Assembly: GCA_023230795.1 (NCBI GenBank)
Contig: JALNWR010000046.1
Coordinates: 1-14,680 of the forward strand
From: Candidatus Cloacimonadota bacterium
GTDB lineage: Bacteria > Cloacimonadota > Cloacimonadia > Cloacimonadales > Cloacimonadaceae
Direction of reading: 5' to 3'
DNA length: 14,680 nucleotides
In this document: piece after piece, positions 14,602 to 14,680 of the stretch
Layout of the letters: each line of letters opens with the position of its first letter
Numbering within the stretch: the first letter of the stretch is position 1
Notes under the pieces: model-generated
Database searches by the model: none
Seen by the model: the letters and a program-made list of their open reading frames with translations, nothing else
What the model was told of the DNA's origin: nothing
Program-made: the position numbers and the translations under genes

Positions 14602-14680
14602 ATGAAGCTGTATAACACCCGAAGCAGAACCAAAGAAGAATTTGTCCCCCTCATAGAAGGACAGCTAAAGCTCTACGCCT
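14602..14680 (+). CDS. cysS: Cysteinyl-tRNA synthetase, 5' end only
   Basis: Only the first 26 codons are in the window, and the gene runs off the right edge. MKLYNTRSRTKEEFVPLIEG fits the start of CysRS, whose N-terminus reads (K)(I/L)(Y/F)NTxxRxKEEFxP...G followed by a beta strand, a Tyr and the zinc-binding Cys. Here the last full codons give LKLYA and the next codon begins with T, consistent with that Cys. GGAG at 14593-14596 lies five bases before the ATG. It starts 15 bp after the C25 peptidase gene and is probably in the same transcript. The enzyme charges tRNA-Cys in the cytoplasm. Confidence 0.85.
   Translation, partial: MKLYNTRSRTKEEFVPLIEGQLKLYA

Noticed and set aside
1..14680. 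Mobile elements, CRISPR arrays or prophage genes
   Set aside because: No transposase, integrase, repeat-spacer array or long terminal inverted repeat was seen; gene order and base use look uniform.

Overview
The window looks like an ordinary chromosomal stretch from an uncultured Gram-negative bacterium of the FCB group. Candidatus Cloacimonadota is my best guess. Clues are a PgsB/PgsC/PgsW-type poly-gamma-glutamate set, a C25 peptidase with a type IX secretion (T9SS) C-terminal domain, a short sigma-70 factor without region 1.1, a phosphate butyryltransferase, a tiny OadG-like membrane protein and an outer-membrane beta-barrel. The phylum is inferred from gene content and remembered homologues, not from a search. 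Every gene is on the + strand, gaps are short, and I see no phage, IS, CRISPR, tRNA or rRNA.

Region 1 (1-556) is non-coding. It holds several inverted and direct repeats, including a possible pseudoknot-forming element, and presumably the promoter of the first operon.

Region 2 (557-6658) is one tightly packed run of seven genes: pgsB, pgsC, pgsW, a secreted protein made of two similar beta-rich halves, an outer-membrane beta-barrel, a small acidic Cys-containing protein, and gpsA. PgsB (ligase) and PgsC (membrane partner) should make poly-gamma-glutamate at the inner membrane, and PgsW stands where PgsA/CapA would be in Bacillus. The next two genes encode products sent beyond the inner membrane, which suggests a dedicated route through the Gram-negative envelope. 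This is the most interesting part of the window.

Region 3 (6659-14680) starts with a good sigma-70 promoter (TTGACA, 17 bp, TAGAAA). It continues with acyP, a LysM/M23 envelope endopeptidase resembling NlpD, a sigma-70 factor, ptb, rlmH, a 50-residue membrane protein, a PorU-like C25 peptidase and the start of cysS. The NlpD-like/sigma pair recalls the nlpD-rpoS order of proteobacteria. Otherwise this operon mixes housekeeping, cell-envelope and fermentation genes.

No convincing rho-independent terminator was found anywhere in the window.
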